A stretch of 40,662 nt of DNA, taken from Alphaproteobacteria bacterium (GTDB taxonomy: Bacteria > Pseudomonadota > Alphaproteobacteria > DSM-16000 > Inquilinaceae). This document shows positions 32,684 to 40,519 of the stretch, piece after piece. The notes below the pieces were generated by a model. The model was not told the DNA's origin and did no database searches. It worked only from the letters and a program-made list of their open reading frames with translations. The position numbers and the translations under genes are program-made. The stretch's first letter is position 1, and each line of letters starts with the position of its first letter. The stretch is taken from positions 1-40,662 of the forward strand of contig JANQIU010000136.1 of NCBI GenBank assembly GCA_028281985.1, in the 5' to 3' direction.

Positions 32684-33112
32684 TCAGTCGCGTACGATCA
32701 TGACCGAGCATCGTGAATGCCGCACCACCCGCGCCGCGTTCGGGCCAAGCAGGAAGTCCTCCATGCCCGGGCCGTGAGCCGCCATGACGATGAGATCGGC
32801 TTCGACGACCTTGGCCGCAACCATGATCTCCTTATAGACGGTTCCGCGCGCAACGATGTGATGGATGTCGACGGCCTCGGGCACGTTTTCATGGACAAAG
32901 GCCTGCAGGGCGTCCGTCGCCTTGCGCATGGCCTGATCCGCGAAGTCTCGGGGGAAGAACCCCCCGACGATCGACATGCCGAAATCCGGTATCACCGTCA
33001 TGATGTTCAGGCGCCCACCGAACGCCTTGATCATGGACAGCGACACCGGCAGCGCCCGGGTCCAGGAAAACGTGTCGGTCAGGTCGACCGGCAACAACAG
33101 ATTGCGATACAT
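32684..33112 (-). CDS. UspA-family universal stress protein linked to a TRAP transporter
   Basis: This 142 aa cytosolic protein has the Usp fold pattern: MYRNLLLPVDLTDTF at the N-terminus and a nucleotide-binding end HGPGMEDFLLGPNAARVVRHSRCSVMIVR. The usual G-x2-G-x9-G-S/T motif has Pro-Asn in place of Ser/Thr, so ATP binding may be altered. ATG 33112 is used; the longer ORF runs into the permease gene. It begins 17 nt after the TRAP permease stop. In Halomonas elongata the Usp TeaD is encoded with the TeaABC TRAP transporter and regulates it, and the same arrangement is seen here. Confidence 0.88.
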   Translation of the reverse strand: MYRNLLLPVDLTDTFSWTRALPVSLSMIKAFGGRLNIMTVIPDFGMSIVGGFFPRDFADQAMRKATDALQAFVHENVPEAVDIHHIVARGTVYKEIMVAAKVVEADLIVMAAHGPGMEDFLLGPNAARVVRHSRCSVMIVRD

Positions 33113-33129
33113 CGACCCCGCCTTCGCCG

Positions 33130-36100
33130 TTACGTGCCCTGCGGCGCGGACTGCCGCGCAGGCGGTGCCGGCTCCCGCCGCATCCGTTGCAGCCCCACGA
33201 CACCCCCCAACAGCAACAGGGCCGGCAGATACATCCACTCCTTGGCCGGGGTCTCCAGCGGGTAGGTGACCGTGGCGACCTCGTACCCGAAGGCGATGCT
33301 GGTACCCGCACCCGGTCCGGAAAACGGCGTCATGCCGACGATCACGGATTCGGCTTCGGTCATCAGCGACAGGCCGGACCCTTGCAGGCGCTGTTCGCCG
33401 GTATCGCCTTCGCCGACATCCAGAACGATGGTGACGTCGTCGACCTGGCCGGCGAACTCACCCCGGAAGACCACGGTCAGCGGCGTTCCCGGCGGCTGCA
33501 GCTCGGCAATCTCGAAGATCTGGTCGCCGGTTGCCGAGGCATCCGGCGGATAGATCATGTCCATCCAGAACCCGGGCCGGAACAGCGAGAACGCGACCAG
33601 CAGCAGGGCGACGATCTCGTACCACCGGCAGCGGACCAGGAAGTAGCCCTGGGTGCCGGCGGCGAACACCAGCATGGCCACCGTCGCCGCCGCGACCGTC
33701 ATCAGCAGGTGCCCGGCATCCTGGATGTCGTAGAGGATCAGTTCGGTATTGAAGATGAACATGAACGGCAGCGCGACGGTGCGCAGCGAATAGAAGAAGG
33801 CGGTGAAGCCGGTTCGTATCGGGTCGCCGCCCGACACGGCGGCGGCGGCGAAACTCGCCAATCCAACGGGCGGGGTCACGTCGGCCATGATGCCGAAGTA
33901 GAACACGAACAGGTGCACCGCGATCAGCGGCACGATCAGCCCGGCATCGGCCCCGACCGTGACGATGACCGGCGCCATCAGCGCCGACACGACGATGTAG
34001 TTGGCCGTCGTCGGCAGCCCCATGCCCAGAATCAGGCTGAGGATGGCGACCAGGAACAGCATCAGCAGCAGATTGCCGCCGGACAGGAACTCCACGAAGG
34101 CGGACATGACCAGCCCGATCCCGGTCAGGCTGACCGTCCCGACGATGATCCCGGCCGTGGCCGTGGCGACGCCAATGCCGATCATGTTGCGGGCGCCGGT
34201 GATCAGGGCATCGAACAGTTCGTCCCGCCCGCGCACGACAGCGGTGGCATAGGCCGACCCGTTGTGCCGATAGGGCAAGCGGACGAGCTGCAGCCAGCGC
34301 CGGCAGAACACCAGCGCGGCGGCAGCAACGATGATCAACAGGCTGGGTGCCGCCGCATGGCTGTCGAGGAACCGGTGATAGTCCTGGAACGCCAGCACTT
34401 CCACGAGGCCGTCGGCCTGGGCCGCAACACCCTCCGCAAACAGGTCGGCCGCCTCTGCGGCGTAGAACAGGTTCACGAAACCGCCTGTCAGCCAGGCATG
34501 CAGCGGCGCATAAAACCCGATCAGCAGGGCCACGCCGGCGACCATGACGATATTGTTGGCCAGCCAGAGGGCCAGGTTGACAACGCCGTCGCGCAGCGTG
34601 GCGAAGATGCCGGCCAGACCGCGGTCGGCGCCGCGGAAGAACACGAACAGCGGCCGCTGGGTCAGCATGATGACGATCATGAAGGTCGTCGCCCAGAACG
34701 CAGACAGGCCAGGCGACAGCCTTTCGACCATCAGGCACCAGACCAGGACCACGATGGGCAGCAGGTAGTGCAGCCCGGACTTCACCGTCGGCCCGCTCTC
34801 CGGCAGGGCGATCATCGGCGCGTTCGGGTCGTCCAGCGACAACTCGGGATAGCGGGCGGCGAACCAGAGTAAGGCGAGATACGCCAGACCGACGCCCAGC
34901 ACGATGATCCAGATCGATGTCGGCCCCAGACCGGCGCTCAGCACCGGGATGCCGAACCCGCCCGCCAGCCAGCCCCAACTGGCCATCGTCTCGGCCAGCA
35001 GCGGTTGTCGCACCGAATCCAGCCGCTCCACGGTCGCCATCAGCGACGCATGGTCGAAGTAATGCTCGGCCGACGCCCAGAAGCCCTGGCCTGCGGTGGC
35101 GGCCAGCGGTTCGTAGGCGGCCGTGAGCATGACCGGATCGAAGCCGCCCATGCGCCGGGCGGCCACAGCGATCTCCGGGAAGCCCAGCAGACCCAGGACC
35201 CCATCGCGCAGCCAGCCGATGCCGAAATAGACCAGCCCGGCCAGGATGACGACGCTGGCGATGATGATGCCCCCGGTGATCAGCGAGGCATACCAGGGGC
35301 GCGTATGGGGCTTGGGAAGCCCCTGCATCCCCTGCTTCAGCGCTTCCAGGTGCACGATGTACAGGAGCGCGATGTAGGAGATGATCGCCGGCAGGAAGGC
35401 GTGCTTGATCACCTCGATGTAGGGGATCCCCACATACTCGACCATCAGGAACGCCGCGGCGCCCATGACCGGCGGCATGATCTGGCCGTTGACGGAACTG
35501 GCCACCTCGACCGCACCGGCCTTTTCCGCCGTGAAGCCGACCCGGCGCATCAGCGGGATGGTGAAGGTGCCGGTGGTGACGGTGTTGGCGATCGACGACC
35601 CGGAGATCAGTCCGGTCATGCCCGAGGCGACGACCGCCGCCTTGGCCGGCCCGCCGCGCAGGTGCCCCAGCAGCGAGAATGCGGTCTTGATGAAGTAGTT
35701 GCCGGCCCCCGCCTTCTCCAGCAGGGCGCCGAACAGCACGAACAGGAAGACGAATTTGGTCGACACGCCGATGGCGATGCCGAACACGCCCTGGTCGCTG
35801 AGCCAGTACTGGTCCATCGCCCGATTCAGCGATGCGCCCTGATACCGGATCACATCCGGGATCCAGCCGGCATTGCCGAAGAACACATACAGCATGAAGA
35901 CGATAGCCACCGTCATCAGCGGCGGTCCCAGCGACCGGCGGGTCGCCTCCAGCAGCAGGATCAGGCCGATCAGCGAGACATAGATGTCCAGTTCCGTCGG
36001 CAGGCCGGGACGTTCGGCGAGGTCGTCATAGAACCAGAACCGGTAGCTGGCGCAGAAGGCGCCGACGATGGCCAGCACCCAATCCTGTACTGGTATCCGG

Positions 36101-36396
36101 TCCCGCGGGCTGCGCCGCAGGGCCGGGAAGGCCAGAAAGGCCAGGAAGATGGCGAATGCCAGGTGAACCGACCGCGCCTGGGCGTCGTTGACGATCAGGA
36201 TGCCGGTCATGAACGGCAATGGCGACGCGTACCAAAGCTGGAACAGCGACCACATCAGCGCCGCCAGGATCAACACCCGCATCGCCATCGGGTTCCTGGG
36301 CTGGCGGGCCCCGGTATCCGACGAGGCGACGAGTTCCTGCAGTTCCTCGTCCGTTGCCGGACGCGCCCGCTCCGAAGCCTGGGTCGCTTGCGCCAT
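33130..36396 (-). CDS. Fused TRAP transporter permease (DctQM type) with DUF3394-like C-terminus
   Basis: This very large inner-membrane protein of 1088 aa combines a DctQ-like N-terminal part (about 40-250) with the DctM-like transport domain. Characteristic blocks are SGSSIANTVTTGTFTIPLMRRVGF and, near residue 790, GMGLPTTANYIVVSALMAPVI. The last about 190 residues resemble the DUF3394 extension found on fused TRAP permeases. It also carries a long middle insert (about 415-540), which makes it longer than the usual fused forms. GGAGG 9 nt upstream sets ATG 36396. Driven by an ion gradient, it should import a solute delivered by the TAXI binding protein encoded next door. Confidence 0.92.
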   Translation of the reverse strand: MAQATQASERARPATDEELQELVASSDTGARQPRNPMAMRVLILAALMWSLFQLWYASPLPFMTGILIVNDAQARSVHLAFAIFLAFLAFPALRRSPRDRIPVQDWVLAIVGAFCASYRFWFYDDLAERPGLPTELDIYVSLIGLILLLEATRRSLGPPLMTVAIVFMLYVFFGNAGWIPDVIRYQGASLNRAMDQYWLSDQGVFGIAIGVSTKFVFLFVLFGALLEKAGAGNYFIKTAFSLLGHLRGGPAKAAVVASGMTGLISGSSIANTVTTGTFTIPLMRRVGFTAEKAGAVEVASSVNGQIMPPVMGAAAFLMVEYVGIPYIEVIKHAFLPAIISYIALLYIVHLEALKQGMQGLPKPHTRPWYASLITGGIIIASVVILAGLVYFGIGWLRDGVLGLLGFPEIAVAARRMGGFDPVMLTAAYEPLAATAGQGFWASAEHYFDHASLMATVERLDSVRQPLLAETMASWGWLAGGFGIPVLSAGLGPTSIWIIVLGVGLAYLALLWFAARYPELSLDDPNAPMIALPESGPTVKSGLHYLLPIVVLVWCLMVERLSPGLSAFWATTFMIVIMLTQRPLFVFFRGADRGLAGIFATLRDGVVNLALWLANNIVMVAGVALLIGFYAPLHAWLTGGFVNLFYAAEAADLFAEGVAAQADGLVEVLAFQDYHRFLDSHAAAPSLLIIVAAAALVFCRRWLQLVRLPYRHNGSAYATAVVRGRDELFDALITGARNMIGIGVATATAGIIVGTVSLTGIGLVMSAFVEFLSGGNLLLMLFLVAILSLILGMGLPTTANYIVVSALMAPVIVTVGADAGLIVPLIAVHLFVFYFGIMADVTPPVGLASFAAAAVSGGDPIRTGFTAFFYSLRTVALPFMFIFNTELILYDIQDAGHLLMTVAAATVAMLVFAAGTQGYFLVRCRWYEIVALLLVAFSLFRPGFWMDMIYPPDASATGDQIFEIAELQPPGTPLTVVFRGEFAGQVDDVTIVLDVGEGDTGEQRLQGSGLSLMTEAESVIVGMTPFSGPGAGTSIAFGYEVATVTYPLETPAKEWMYLPALLLLGGVVGLQRMRREPAPPARQSAPQGT

Positions 36397-36514
36397 GGTA
36401 CCGGTCCTCCGCCTCAATCGACCGGAGGCTCAGGATCGCCGGTGCAACCGGCGGCTGGAGCGGAGCCCGGTGATATGCCTGTCACTGACATCGGAGATGC
36501 GTTGGGGAGCAGAA

Positions 36515-36554
36515 GACCCCCCGGGCGGGCAGGCAACGCCCGCCCCGGGGGGTC
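36515..36554 (-). terminator. Very strong hairpin between TAXI binding protein and TRAP permease
   Basis: GACCCCCCGGGCGGGC pairs with GCCCGCCCCGGGGGGTC across a 7 nt loop with a single bulge, a stem of about 16 bp. It begins 17 nt past the binding-protein stop codon. There is no U-run (TTCTGC follows), so mRNA protection or attenuation is more likely than full termination. Confidence 0.65.
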
Positions 36555-36570
36555 CGAAGCCGTTCGAAGA

Positions 36571-37554
36571 TTACTGGGCCAGGAGGCCGCTCTCTTCGAA
36601 GTACCGGGACGCGCCGTCATGCAACGGCGCCGACAAGGCATCGTTTGCCATCGCTTCCGGCGTCAACGTCGAGTAGGCCGGGTGCAGGCGCTTGAAGTCG
36701 TCGAAGTTCTCGAACACCGACGAGACGATCGTGTAGACGGCCTCTTCCGACAGCGCGGTAGAGGTCACGAACGTGGCCTTCGGGCCGAAGGTCGTGACGT
36801 CGTCCGGGTTGCCGGCATACATGCCGCCGGGGATCGTCGAGTAGGCATAGAACGGGTTGGCGTCGATCAGTTCGCTGACGATGTCGCCTTCGACCGGAAC
36901 GATGACCGTTTCGCAGCTCGTGGTGGCTTCCTGGATCGAGCCGTTCGGATGGCCGACCGTGAACACCATCACGTCGAAGTTGTTGTCGCACAGCGCCTGG
37001 CTCTGCTCATTCGACGCCAGTTCGGACACCTGGGCGAAGTCGTCGAACGTCCAACCATAGGCTTCCATGAGGACTTCCATGGTGGCCCGCTGGCCGGAAC
37101 CCGGGTTGCCGACATTGACGCGCTTGCCGACCAGGTCTTCGAAGCTGGCGACACCGGCGTCGGCCCGGGCGATCACCGTGAACGGCTCGCCATGCACCGA
37201 GAACACAGCCCGCAGGTCGTCGAAAGCACCCTGGCCGTCGAACTGCACCAGGCCGTTCAGCGCATTGAACTGCACGTCGGACTGGACCACGCCCATGTCC
37301 AGCTCGCCATTGCGGATGGCGTTGACGTTGAAGACGGATCCGCCGGTGCTTTCCACCGACACGCGGACGCCGTGATCGGCGCGACCGGCATTCACCAGGC
37401 GCTGGATGGCGCCCCCGGTCGGGTAGTAGACGCCGGTGACACCACCGGTGCCGATGACGACGAACTGTTCCTGCGCGTCGGCCGGGCTGCTGCCCGCACC
37501 GGCAGCGCCCAGGGCGACGACGGCGGCAGCCGTCAGTACCGTCAACTGCTTCAT
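36571..37554 (-). CDS. TAXI-family TRAP transporter substrate-binding protein
   Basis: This periplasmic binding protein is 327 aa. A signal peptide (MKQLTVLTAAAVVALGAAGAGSSPADAQ) is followed by the TAXI hallmark FVVIGTGGVTGVYYPTGGAIQRLVN, and by VESTGGSVFNVNAIRNGELDMGVVQSD, which matches the family ligand-site region. TAXI proteins pair with fused permeases such as the one encoded next. Known ligands of the family include glutamate and related acids, but the ligand here cannot be stated. It is the first gene of a likely four-gene operon. Confidence 0.93.
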   Translation of the reverse strand: MKQLTVLTAAAVVALGAAGAGSSPADAQEQFVVIGTGGVTGVYYPTGGAIQRLVNAGRADHGVRVSVESTGGSVFNVNAIRNGELDMGVVQSDVQFNALNGLVQFDGQGAFDDLRAVFSVHGEPFTVIARADAGVASFEDLVGKRVNVGNPGSGQRATMEVLMEAYGWTFDDFAQVSELASNEQSQALCDNNFDVMVFTVGHPNGSIQEATTSCETVIVPVEGDIVSELIDANPFYAYSTIPGGMYAGNPDDVTTFGPKATFVTSTALSEEAVYTIVSSVFENFDDFKRLHPAYSTLTPEAMANDALSAPLHDGASRYFEESGLLAQ

Positions 37555-37625
37555 ATGCCTCCTCCGTTCCTCGAGGTCAGGTTTCTAGAATGGTTCGTGC
37601 CGATCCGGCGGGGTGGCCGGTCGAC

Positions 37626-37640
37626 CGGGTTTGCAACCCG
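37626..37640. repeat. Perfect inverted repeat CGGGTT-TGC-AACCCG
   Basis: Six-base arms flank TGC, 72 nt upstream of the TAXI start codon. With no plus-strand gene ending here, an operator for the TRAP operon is more likely than a terminator. Confidence 0.4.
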
Positions 37641-37857
37641 TTGTTTGTTGGAGCCTTCAGGAAAGCTCTCAATCCTCCCGTTCCAGGCGGTTGCGCCCAC
37701 CCTCAGTTCGGTGGCGGGACGGCCTGGCTTGCGCCGGCCGCTGGCCCCGGGGTCACTTTTGAACCCGGGCCGACTATGCCCATGCCAGCGGGTAGCCGTC
37801 AACGCGCACCACTTCGCGACCGCGGCCGACCCGCTGCGTGGCCGGGTCGGCAAGCCA

Positions 37858-37872
37858 TTTGCCCAAGGCAAA
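37858..37872. repeat. Perfect inverted repeat TTTGCC-CAA-GGCAAA
   Basis: Six-base arms flank CAA, 200 nt upstream of the peroxiredoxin start. It is a candidate operator for the sulfur/peroxide operon; no regulator gene is in the window. Confidence 0.4.
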
Positions 37873-38071
37873 CCCGCAAACAGACTTTCACAAAAACAGT
37901 CGGTTTTCTTCAGGTCCCGGACCACGCCTTGCCCTAATCACCGGCGCCTCACGGGTCGCGGGCCGCCGACGGCACCCTTCTCCGGCATCTGCGCCGGAAA
38001 GGCGTGCCGCTTCCGGCCATTTCGCCATGACGCGATCGAGATTACCGCAGCCGCATCACGGGAGACGACCG

Positions 38072-38731
38072 ATGCAACTCAGACTGGGCGACATTGCCCC
38101 CGATTTCTCCGCCCGGACCACACAGGGCACCATCCAGTTCCATGACTGGATCGGCGGTTCCTGGTGCGTCCTGTTCTCGCACCCGAAGGATTTCACGCCG
38201 GTCTGCACCACCGAGCTTGGCTACGTGGCCAAGATCAAGCCGGCATTCGATCAGCGCAACGTCAAGGTCATCGGCATCAGCGTCGACCCGGTCGAAGCCC
38301 ATGACCGTTGGGCCAAGGACATCGAGGAGACCCAGGGCGCCGCGCTGAACTACCCGCTGATCGGCGACAGCGACCTGTCGATCGCCAAGCTGTACGGGAT
38401 GCTGCCGGCGTCGGCCAATGGCGGCGCGGAAGCCCGGACGGCAGCCGACAATCAGACGGTGCGCAACGTCTACGTCATCGGCCCGGACAAGAAGATCAAG
38501 CTGATCATCACCTACCCGATGAGCACCGGGCGGAACTTCGACGAGGTGCTGCGGGTGATCGATTCCCTGCAGCTCACGGCATCGCATCAGGTGGCCACGC
38601 CGGTCAACTGGCAGGCCGGCGAAGACGTGATCATCGTCCCGGCGGTCTCCGACGAGGTTGCCCGGTCGAAGTTCCCCGAAGGCTGGAAGGCGCCCAAGCC
38701 GTATCTGCGGATCGTCCCGCAGCCGGCCTGA
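38072..38731 (+). CDS. 1-Cys peroxiredoxin (Prx6-like)
   Basis: This thiol peroxidase reduces peroxides and is 219 aa, the Prx6 length. The peroxidatic block is HPKDFTPVCTTELG (C45), and the Prx6 C-terminal domain is present (TPVNWQAGEDVIIVP, KPYLRIVPQP). No second resolving Cys is seen, in line with the 1-Cys type. ATG 38072 has GGGAG 8 nt upstream; the ORF-track start at 37838 is not supported. It is the first of three plus-strand genes. The next gene starts 41 nt later, so the enzyme may act on persulfides or peroxides formed during sulfide handling. Confidence 0.93.
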   Translation: MQLRLGDIAPDFSARTTQGTIQFHDWIGGSWCVLFSHPKDFTPVCTTELGYVAKIKPAFDQRNVKVIGISVDPVEAHDRWAKDIEETQGAALNYPLIGDSDLSIAKLYGMLPASANGGAEARTAADNQTVRNVYVIGPDKKIKLIITYPMSTGRNFDEVLRVIDSLQLTASHQVATPVNWQAGEDVIIVPAVSDEVARSKFPEGWKAPKPYLRIVPQPA

Positions 38732-38772
38732 CGCCCACCCATCCGACATACAAGACACGAAGGAGATCAGAC

Positions 38773-39681
38773 ATGCTCACCCGCTATCTTCGCGGCGTCG
38801 CGCTTTGCGCGATCGTCACGGCGGCAACCCTGCCGGCCAGCGCCGAAGACTATGCCAACCCGGACCTGCTGATGACGGTGGACGCCCTGGCCAGCGCGGC
38901 GGCCGTCTCACAGCGGACCGGTGAGGTCACCTATGGCGAAAGCGCCGTCGTCATCGATGTTCGCCCGGCAGCCGCCTATGGAGACGGCCACATCCCGGGC
39001 GCCCTGCAGATGGACCCGGATGCCGTCGCCGACCCGAACTCGCCGGTGCCGGGAGACCTGCGGCCGGTCGCCGATCTGGCGGACCTGTTCGCGGGTCTGG
39101 GGATCTCGCCGGAGACCGAGGTCATCCTCTACGATGATCGCGGCGGCTTCCATGCGGCCCGGGTGTTCTGGGTGCTGGAGTATCTGGGGCACCGCAATGT
39201 CAGGATGATCGACGGCGGCATCCAGGCCTGGGTGGCCGACGGCAATACGGTCGAGACCGGCGCCGCGCCGACCGGCATCACGCCCGGCCAGTTCGCCCCG
39301 GCCGTCACCCCGCGCCGGTTCGCCAGCGCCGACTGGATCCTGGAACGCCAGGACGATGCGGAAACCGTCGTGATCGACGTGCGGCCGACGCATATGTACG
39401 CCGAAGGCCACATCCCGTGGGCCCAGAACATCCCCTGGAGCCAGAACCTGGAAGACGACCTGACGATGCGGACCGCCGAGGAACTGCGGGCGCATTTCGA
39501 GGCGCTTGGGGTGACCCCGGACGACAACATCGTCGTGCACTGCCAAAACGGCCTTGCGTCGGCGCACAGCTACTTCGCGCTGCGTCTGCTCGGCTACCCG
39601 CAGGTTCGGACCTATCACCGGTCCTGGGTCGAGTGGGGGTCGGCCGGTGACCTGCCGGTCGCCACTGCCGACGCCGGATGA
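38773..39681 (+). CDS. Exported two-domain rhodanese (sulfurtransferase)
   Basis: This periplasmic sulfurtransferase is about 302 aa. A signal peptide (MLTRYLRGVALCAIVTAATLPASA) is followed by two rhodanese domains. The first (about 30-160) has DDRGGFHAAR in place of the active loop, so it is inactive, as usual. The second (about 180-295) has VHCQNGLASAHSYFAL with the catalytic Cys C257. It transfers sulfane sulfur from thiosulfate or persulfides to an acceptor. AAGGAG lies 8 nt before ATG 38773, and the long ORF-track extension is a shadow of the peroxiredoxin gene. It is flanked by the peroxiredoxin and persulfide-dioxygenase-like genes. Confidence 0.92.
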   Translation: MLTRYLRGVALCAIVTAATLPASAEDYANPDLLMTVDALASAAAVSQRTGEVTYGESAVVIDVRPAAAYGDGHIPGALQMDPDAVADPNSPVPGDLRPVADLADLFAGLGISPETEVILYDDRGGFHAARVFWVLEYLGHRNVRMIDGGIQAWVADGNTVETGAAPTGITPGQFAPAVTPRRFASADWILERQDDAETVVIDVRPTHMYAEGHIPWAQNIPWSQNLEDDLTMRTAEELRAHFEALGVTPDDNIVVHCQNGLASAHSYFALRLLGYPQVRTYHRSWVEWGSAGDLPVATADAG

Positions 39682-39776
39682 TGTAGAGTGGCGTTCCGCC
39701 GTTTCCGCCCGCCCGGTGCATCCAACCGGGCGGGCGGGTCGGCACCCGCCGGCTTCGGCCAGGAGATTGCCGTGCC

Positions 39777-40487
39777 ATGATGTTTCACCAGCTCTTCGAC
39801 GATGTCTCCTGCACCTACACCTACCTGATCGGGCGGCGGCGGGGCGGCGAGGCGCTGATCATCGACCCGGTCAAGGAGCGCATTGCCGATTACCTGGCGC
39901 TGCTGGAAACCTACGACCTGAAGCTGGTCAAGGCGGTCGACACCCATCTGCACGCCGATCACGTGACCGCGCTGGGCGCGCTGCAGGATCAAACCGACTG
40001 CCTGACCGTGATGGGGGCGGAAACCGACGCCGACCTGGTCGCCCTGCATGTCCGTGACGGCGACCGCATCGACGTCGACGGGCTGAGCCTGACGGCGATG
40101 CACACGCCGGGACACACCCCGGATTCCTACAGCTTCCTGCTGGACGACAGGGTGTTCACCGGCGACACGCTGCTGATCCGGGGCACCGGTCGCACCGATT
40201 TCCAGGGCGGCAGCCCGGCGGCGCAATACCATTCGCTGTTCGACCGCCTGTTGCGTCTGGACGAGGCGACGAAGGTGTTCCCCGGCCACGACTACAAGGG
40301 TCGGCAGGTCAGTTCGATCGGCGACGAGAAGGCGCACAATCCCCGCCTGCAGGTCGAAGGCGTCGGCGAGTATGTCGAGCTGATGAACGCGCTGGGTCTG
40401 CCGCCACCGAAGATGATGGATGTCGCCGTGCCGGCGAACCGGCGCCTGGGCCGCGCGGATGACGGCAAGCCGGCCCATCGGCAATAG
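39777..40487 (+). CDS. Metallo-beta-lactamase-fold hydrolase, ETHE1/persulfide-dioxygenase-like
   Basis: This cytosolic iron enzyme is 236 aa, typical for the ETHE1/PDO group. The metal motif is THLHADH (H57, H59, D61, H62), with further ligand blocks HTPGHTPDS, FTGDTLLI and FPGHDYKG. RGTGRTDFQGGSP is characteristic of persulfide dioxygenases, which oxidise glutathione persulfide to sulfite. AGGAG lies about 11 nt before the ATG. Following a rhodanese gene is a common sulfide-oxidation arrangement. No sulfide:quinone reductase is in view. Confidence 0.9.
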   Translation: MMFHQLFDDVSCTYTYLIGRRRGGEALIIDPVKERIADYLALLETYDLKLVKAVDTHLHADHVTALGALQDQTDCLTVMGAETDADLVALHVRDGDRIDVDGLSLTAMHTPGHTPDSYSFLLDDRVFTGDTLLIRGTGRTDFQGGSPAAQYHSLFDRLLRLDEATKVFPGHDYKGRQVSSIGDEKAHNPRLQVEGVGEYVELMNALGLPPPKMMDVAVPANRRLGRADDGKPAHRQ

Positions 40488-40499
40488 AGCGCGACAAGG

Positions 40500-40519
40500 G
40501 ATCAGGCGGCCGCCTGATC
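40500..40519. terminator. 20 bp perfect palindrome at the convergent gene end
   Basis: GATCAGGCGGCCGCCTGATC is a perfect palindrome starting 13 nt after the hydrolase stop codon and covering the last codons of the aminotransferase. As RNA it gives a stem of about 8 bp with a tight loop and could end both transcripts, but there is no U-run. Confidence 0.4.

Larger units (their letters stand above)
37555..38071. other. Long divergent control region between the TAXI-TRAP and peroxiredoxin operons
   Basis: These 517 nt hold no gene I can support. They contain two perfect inverted repeats: CGGGTT-TGC-AACCCG (37626-37640), nearer the TAXI gene, and TTTGCC-CAA-GGCAAA (37858-37872), nearer the peroxiredoxin gene. 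A locally AT-rich stretch (about 37876-37912) may hold the peroxiredoxin promoter, but no clear -35/-10 pair is visible. Confidence 0.45.

Noticed and set aside
35005-38145. 1046-codon open frame on the plus strand opposite the TRAP permease and TAXI genes
   Set aside because: It is antisense to clearly real genes and rich in Arg, Gln, Asp and His with no domain pattern. Such frames arise from GC-biased third positions.
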